A stretch of DNA of 64,000 bases. Origin: Gibbula magus (taxonomy: Eukaryota > Mollusca > Gastropoda > Trochida > Trochidae). A program made the position numbers and the translations under genes. The stretch covers positions 62,843,826-62,907,825 of the forward strand of contig OW388302.1 of assembly GCA_936450465.1 (NCBI GenBank). The letters run 5' to 3'. The notes under the pieces were generated by a model. The model was not told the DNA's origin. It ran no database searches and saw nothing but the letters and a program-made list of their open reading frames with translations. This document shows positions 58,046-64,000 of the stretch, one piece after another (position 1 is the stretch's first letter; the number at the start of each line of letters is the position of its first letter).

Positions 58046-60325
58046 ATGCTACGGTCACACTTACACGATGTCATCCGCGATGTATCACGTGCAACTTCAT
58101 CTTGATATGCACCTATATGTTCTGGATACACACGCCATTCACACTTACAACGAACTTGATGTGCACGTGGCTTTTCGGCGAAGGTCGTATTGAGCTACGA
58201 TTGGGTAAAATGTTTTGAACATGCTCAACACTTTCGCGATCATCGGGAAACATCGTGAAATACACGCACTATGCACGTGGTGCAAAAGTGTTACATCGTA
58301 CTTTACTCTTGTTTATCGTAGCATTATCGTGAGCAAATTGTTATTACGATGCTCCCGTGAACTGTACGAATAGGAAGTGCTAATTGCGAATGTGTTACGT
58401 TCACTAAAAGAGTTGATTCCGAGCATAAGGCGTCTTTAACAAGACACCATTAAGTGTTTACCACGATATTCAAGTGATCTTTACAAACAATGACTTTTTG
58501 GCATGTTTGGTATGTAATCAATCTTTATTTCATACTGAAAAGGCCACAGGTCTATAGCACATACATGATGGATAAATACACACATAAATACGGGTTACAT
58601 CGATAATAGGAAGAAGAAGAAGAAGAAGAAAAGTAGTTTATTACGGTGTCACGTGCTTACATACATTTCACATATGGCATAATAAAACAACATTCACATT
58701 ATATAAAAAACATTGCAGATAAAAAGATAGCACCCGGCCTACAAAGGTCTATGAGACACCATATTACTTTTTCACATTAAAATATAGATAAATATGGGTA
58801 TAAAAACATTGAATATACAAGGATGGAGTAAACATTAAAATTAAAATTAAGTGAGGCGCAACCTCCGTCTATACATATTATATATTAATGCAGCCAGTGG
58901 CTTACATAACTTACTATTAGATAATAGATATACAGCCATAGGTTGTGTCTATACAGCATTGCATAATGGATGAACATGGCAAGCTTTTGTAATATAGTTT
59001 GACTTCTAATGCTGACGAGAGTTGATTATTTAATTGTATTTGGATAGACATAGTAATATTTTAAAATATATTTACAACGTAATGTATAATATGAAGGGCA
59101 AATGAGAAGGAAATGATAGGTCGTGAGATGAACATCTAAATCGTGCTAATGAACGTCTAATTTTTTTTATGTTAACACATGATAAATATAATTCATCGAT
59201 TAGATCATGTTTGAAGATTGAATAATACAAACATTTGCTTTATAACGAAATTTGTTTCACTCCATGTTTGAAGATAGATATCTTTAAGTTAATGACTGAA
59301 TGAACGGTGTGTGAAATTCTTCATATTTTGCATTCGGTGTCGACCTGGGAAGTATAAAATATAAATTTCAGAAATCCCGCCAAATATAATTTAAGTTTGG
59401 GGCAAAGTGCCGTTTAGTTTAATAATAGCTGGAAAAGGAGTATTTACTTGTCAAAAAACAACCTGCGAAGGGACATTCGACAATATTTTGTTGGTGACGT
59501 TATTTAAAAAAAATTCAGATAGTTATACTTACCTAGAAATAGAATTTCATAAGAATAGGAAATTTAATTCTGCCATAACAGCCCTAAGAGATCAAGGCCT
59601 GATAGCAATGAATTGGTTGCTATTAAAATCACGAAATCTAATTTACCACTTTGTAAATTATGTACACGTAAATTATAATTCACCCGTGGATTGATGGTTG
59701 AGATAAATGAGTGCATATATGTGAATATGTTATCTGAACTTTACACAAAAGCAGAACTAAAAGCTCAGTTGAATCACACGACAAGCGACGAAGTAAATCA
59801 GTTAATCCCCAAATTACTGCTCCATAAGTCAAAATTGGATTCAGGTAAGATATGTGGTAACCATTACTATATAAGTTATAAACTTCTCTCGAGGTCAATA
59901 CATTTGGTGTTATCATTGCAGCTGTATAGCCCGAGCCGAAGGCGAGGGCATGCACTGCAACGAAAATGCGTACATTAGACCGTATTACCTGAGGGACAAT
60001 CTTACAACGTATTAATCTTACTGACATGTCAACTTTGACAGATTTGAAAAAGATTTGTTTTGTCTGAAACAAACTGTTATAAATAGAACGAATTTTAAAT
60101 TTAGCGTTGGTCCGCATAGGAGTTTCATAATTGCTTTTCTTAGTCGTTTTTGTTTTTGCTTCCTTCGGAAAATGCACGTAGCAGCTCTTACAACACGCGT
60201 TGTGAACACGCCCCTTTCTTGACAAACACGCACGCAAATCTGAGTAATAACGTAAGTCTCTACTACGATAATCGGCACCTCGTAATAAGCACGTCTATGA
60301 CATCGTGTAAGTGTGACCGTAGCAT
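58046..60325. mobile_element. 2.3-kb interval with 29-bp perfect terminal inverted repeats
   Basis: 58046-58074 and 60297-60325 are exact inverse copies (tgctacggtcacacttacac core, continuing gatgtcat). The interval holds a GAA microsatellite (58,612-58,631), an open stretch at 59,407-59,694, and another at 59,691-59,850 (KAELKAQLNHTTSDEVNQLI) ending at a donor-like caggtaagat. None matches a transposase family that I recognise. It is likely a decayed DNA transposon, although two related MITEs in opposite orientation are possible. Confidence 0.55.
58612..58631 (+). repeat. GAA microsatellite
   Basis: About six GAA units. Confidence 0.9.
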
Positions 60326-60541
60326 ATGTCTGTAATCTACATAACGCTGTCAACGTGCATGAAATTGAACACCTGTGTGCATGGATATCGTCACTTCGAG
60401 AAACAGGTTGTTTCCACGAAATATGGTTATTCTACGGATGTGGGTAAGCTTATTAATACTATTCAGAAGTTATAAAGAGCGACATAAAGAATTGGGAGAA
60501 AGTTTATTAGAGAATGGAGACTGCAGGGACGTCTCTCTTAA

Positions 60542-60797
60542 AGGGGCAACTAGTAGCACGTTTTTTCGCTAAAAAATAAGTCGATGAAATGTATTTGAAA
60601 AAGAATTTCACCAATAGTAAAACACCCTTCTCTCTTCGGAAAATCAAATTAAAAATGAGTGTACATCGCTCAGTAAAATTATGGAAATAGTTTTTGTAAT
60701 TCGAAATAATGAAATGTGTTCACAATAAAATGGCCGCCATGTAATTTTGCTATATACGCAACACCGTTATAACCACTACGGATAATTTGTTTGTGTA
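60542..60797 (-). mobile_element. Truncated TTAA-type MITE
   Basis: TTAA (60,538-60,541) then the aggggca..agtagcacgttttt end with a 3-bp insertion. It matches 30,897-31,150 closely and breaks off near 60,797 without the far end. Confidence 0.8.
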
Positions 60798-61019
60798 ATG
60801 TATACTCATGGTAAAAATAATTGACACCCCTAAACTGAAAAGGGATTTTAGCAAATTAAACGCATGGATAATTAATATTGTTCGATATTATGGTATTTTC
60901 GAAATTAAATGGCACAAACACATCATGTAAACTACATGATACTCTCCATGTATGTAGTGTGTGCGAATGAGACTCCATGAAAGATTTTGTGTATATTTGG
61001 GTTCAGTAGAATTATTTTT

Positions 61020-61071
61020 ATGCCCCCGAATCGGAGATTCCGGGGGTATATTGTTTTTCACCTGTCCGTCT

Positions 61072-61102
<31 letters not shown>

Positions 61103-63096
61103 CGTCTGTGTGTTTGTCCACAAAAACTTTAACCTTGGCCATAACTTTAGATTGCTAAGAGCTAGGGCTTTCATACTTGGCATGTGCATACCTTGTGATG
61201 AGACCTTTCAGATGAGGTCATCATATTTGACTTGTGACCTTGACCTTGCCGCAATTGACATTTTCAGAAAACTTTAACCTTGGCCATAACTTTAGATTGC
61301 TCAGAGCTAGGGCTTTCATACTTGGCACGTGCATACCTTGTGATGAGACCTTTCAGATGAGGGCATCATATTTGACCTTGTGACCTTGACCTTGCCACAA
61401 TTGACATTTTCAGAAAACTTTAACCTTGGCCGTAACTTTTGATTGTTAAGAGGTACGGCTTTCATACTTAGCATGTGCATGCCTTGTGATGAGACCTTTA
61501 GATGAGGTCATCATATTTGACCTAGTGACCTTGACCTTTACCTTGCCACAGTGGACATGTCCAGTAATCTTTAACCTTGGCCATAACTTTAGATTGCTCA
61601 GAGCTACGGTTTTCATACTTGGCATGTGCATACCTGGTGATGAGACCTTTCAATTGAGGTCATCATATTTGACCTTGTGACCTTGACCTTGCCGAAGTGG
61701 ACGATATTTAGAAAAACGTTAACCTTGGCCATAACTTTGGATTGCTCAGAGCTACGACTTTCATTCTTGGCATGTGCATATCTAATGATGAGACCTTCGG
61801 ATGAGGTCATCATATTTGACCTTGTCCACTGCGGCAAGGTCAAGGTCACATCTTCAGAAAACTTGAACCTTGGCCATAATTTTGGATTGCTCAGAGCTAC
61901 GGCTTTCATACTTGGCATGTGCATACCTGGTGATGAGACCTTTCAATTGAGGTCATCATATTTGACCTTGTGACCTTGACCTTGCCGAAGTGGACGATAT
62001 TTAGAAAAACGTTAACCTTGGCCATAACTTTGGATTGCTCAGAGCTACGACTTTCATTCTTGGCATGTGCATATCTAATGATGAGACCTTCGGATGAGGT
62101 CATCATATTTGACCCTGTCCACTGCGGCAAGGTCAAGGTCACATCTTCAGAAAACTTGAACCTTGGCCATAATTTTGGATTGCTCAGAGCTACGGCTTTC
62201 ATACTTGGCATGTGCATACCTGGTGATGAGACCTTTCAATTGAGGTCATCATATTTGACCTTGTGACCTTGACCTTGCCGAAGTGGACGATATTTAGAAA
62301 AACGTTAACCTTGGCCATAACTTTGGATTGCTCAGAGCTACGGCTTTCATTCTTGGCATGTACATATCTAATGATGAGACCTTCGGATGAGGTCATCATA
62401 TTTGACCTTGTCCACTGCGGCAAGGTCAAGGTCACATCTTCAGAAAACTTGAACCTTGGCCATAATTTTGGATTGCTCAGAGCTACGGCTTTCATACTTG
62501 GCATGTGCATACCTGGTGATGAGACCTTTCAATTGAGGTCATCATATTTGACCTTGTGACCTTGACCTTGCCGAAGTGGACGATATTTAGAAAAACGTTA
62601 ACCTTGGCCATAACTTTGGATTGCTCAGAGCTACGGCTTTCATTCTTGGCATGTGCATACCTAATGATGAGACCTTCAGATGAGGTCATCATATTTGACC
62701 TTGTCCACTGCGGCAAGGTCAAGGTCACATCTTCAGAAAACTTTAACCTTGGCCATAACTTTGGATTGCTCAGAGCTACGGCTTTCATACTTGGCATGTG
62801 CATACCTGGTGATGAGACCTTTCAATTGAGGTCATCATATTTGACCTTGTGACCTTGACCTTGCCGAAGTGGACGATATTTAGAAAAACGTTAACCTTGG
62901 CCATAACTTTGGATTGCTCAGAGCTACGATTTTCATTCTTGGCATGTGCATACCTAATGATGAGACCTTCGGATGAGGTCATCATATTTGACCTTGTGAC
63001 CTTGACCTTGCCGTAGTGGACAATATTCAGAAAACTTTAACCTTTGCCATAACTTTGCTACAGGGGCATCCGTGTTTAACAAACACATCTTGTTTC
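61020..63096 (+). mobile_element. Non-autonomous element carrying a 293-bp satellite
   Basis: Starts atgcccccgaatcgg with a terminal hairpin (61,023-61,043), then a CTGT/CCGT-rich stretch (61,066-61,113), then about 13 tandem subunits of about 146 bp (aaccttggccataactt, gctcagagctacggctttca, cttggcatgtgcatac, gatgagacctt). It ends with ggggcat and a gtgttt/aaacac hairpin (63,072-63,086). The first and last bases form a short inverse pair (atgcccc/ggggcat). From about 61,630 the period is 293 bp. Stacked 98- and 103-codon ORFs on both strands are repeat artefacts. This repeat type is, to my knowledge, common in bivalves. Confidence 0.85.
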
Positions 63097-63671
63097 AAAT
63101 GCAACTTTTCATTATTTATTAGAACCAAAATGAAAACACTCAAACACCGTAACAATAAATCAATGCCAAGATCTCAAGACACAAGGAATGAATGTTTTTG
63201 GAATATATTTCTCTTTCTTTGGTATTTTAAAGTACAGGTGGAGAAATATCAAATGCTCAAGGATACTATTCACAAAAAGACATTCAGGAGTAACATGTTT
63301 TATCAAAAAAATAATCGAACATGACACTTTACGTTGTTTATAAAACATTTTATTCCTATAACTATTAAGGGGTGACAACCATTATTACCATGAGTATATA
63401 AGTGCTCAATATTTCTGAGAAAAAAAGTGCTTATCGTGCATGTTTGTGATTCAAGTGTACGACATTTAATATACAAGTGTACGCCTCCTGTACCTCCAAC
63501 AAATTAGGAAATGATGCAGTGATCAGAGTGCCCATGTTGACGCCAATGTCCCTAACACAAACAACCCAGAAATGTCAATCTTTTGTTTTGTTTTGCTTTT
63601 GTTTTGTTCATTGGAAATATCATCAGTCAAACATTTTGTTCACGACTCAAGCATTTGACTGTGCTCTATAA
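63097..63671. other. Non-coding, nothing recognised
   Basis: AT-rich. Short overlapping ORFs without domains. Confidence 0.4.
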
Positions 63672-63773
63672 GATAGATAGAGAACTCGTAGCAGTACATT
63701 ATCTGGAGGTACATGTATATATATATATATATATATTTCCCGATAATGTACTGCTACTCGTATTCTATCTATC
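63672..63773. repeat. Fold-back repeat with TA microsatellite loop
   Basis: Arms 63672-63703 and 63742-63773 pair over about 30 bp with few mismatches (gatagatagag, gtagcagtacattatc). The loop is a (TA)n run. Probable small fold-back element. Nothing is seen from here to the window end. Confidence 0.75.
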
Positions 63774-64000
63774 ACATGTTTCCAAAGTATTATACAACGT
63801 TATTCATTGACTACTCATTGCATTTGGTTCTTAATGGAATATATAAAATAGATCAAAATTTTACAAAAAAAATTTATTTATTTTTTAAAAGGAAAAAAGA
63901 CGTTCTATTTATTTTATCATTATGCCTGTGTTTTTTTAAAAATTTGTTGTAATTTTACAGTCAGTGGCACTATATTGTCTTAATGATGTCACGAGGTTAT

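Noticed and set aside
59680..60237. 185-codon minus-strand ORF with NPILTYGAVIWG
   Set aside because: A brief resemblance to RT-type wording only; the rest has no RT motif, and it lies in the 2.3-kb inverted-repeat interval.
61613..62985. Stacked 98- and 103-codon ORFs on both strands, spaced 293 bp
   Set aside because: Translations of the 293-bp satellite; no domain and the same spacing as the repeat.

Overview
The window is eukaryotic, AT-rich and mostly non-coding. It probably comes from a marine mollusc, most likely a bivalve. The reasons are an expanded tandem TRIM family with a beta-propeller-like C-terminus, a 293-bp satellite built from tracts such as aaccttggccataactt and tgaccttgaccttg, many tRNA-derived SINE heads, a mariner element, and split genes with clear GT/AG junctions. 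The species cannot be fixed from this sequence.

Layout. 1-660: two minus-strand exons of a cell-surface protein, one sushi (CCP) domain exon and one transmembrane exon that reaches the window edge. 660-22 kb: intron or intergenic DNA with a LINE 3' relic, G-rich tracts, tRNA-like SINE pieces, a TTAA-flanked MITE and a long near-perfect hairpin. 22.2-23.5 kb: a mariner element with perfect 26-bp terminal inverted repeats and a transposase carrying three in-frame stops. 23.5-32 kb: repeats, including a 111-bp satellite of 8 units with trimer order and more MITEs.

32.2-56.4 kb is the core: a tandem array of TRIM genes (RING, B-box 1, B-box 2, coiled coil, beta-propeller-like C-terminus). A 27-codon relic of one copy (32,234) is followed by three genes. 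Copy 1 (37.3-39.8 kb) has lost the RING exon and about 0.8 kb of 5' flank. Copy 2 (45.1-47.6 kb) encodes 734 residues and copy 3 (54.0-56.4 kb) 634 residues, both intact over two coding exons. All three share nearly identical N-terminal halves. Copies 1 and 2 also share an identical propeller, while copy 3 has a clearly diverged one that starts just after the coiled coil. A 72-bp in-frame coding repeat occurs 7, 5 and 1 times in copies 1, 2 and 3. Each gene is preceded by a 30-bp minisatellite and a 0.63-kb element (palindrome plus tRNA-like head), which is inverted in front of copy 3.

56.4-64 kb: a degraded MITE, a 2.3-kb interval bounded by 29-bp inverted repeats, a truncated MITE, a 2.1-kb satellite-bearing element (61.0-63.1 kb) and a fold-back repeat.

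The TRIM proteins look like a locally evolving set of ubiquitin-ligase-type sensors: recombination keeps the N-terminal module uniform while the C-terminal module and the coiled-coil length vary. No operon-like or CRISPR-like system is present, and no intact RNA gene was found.
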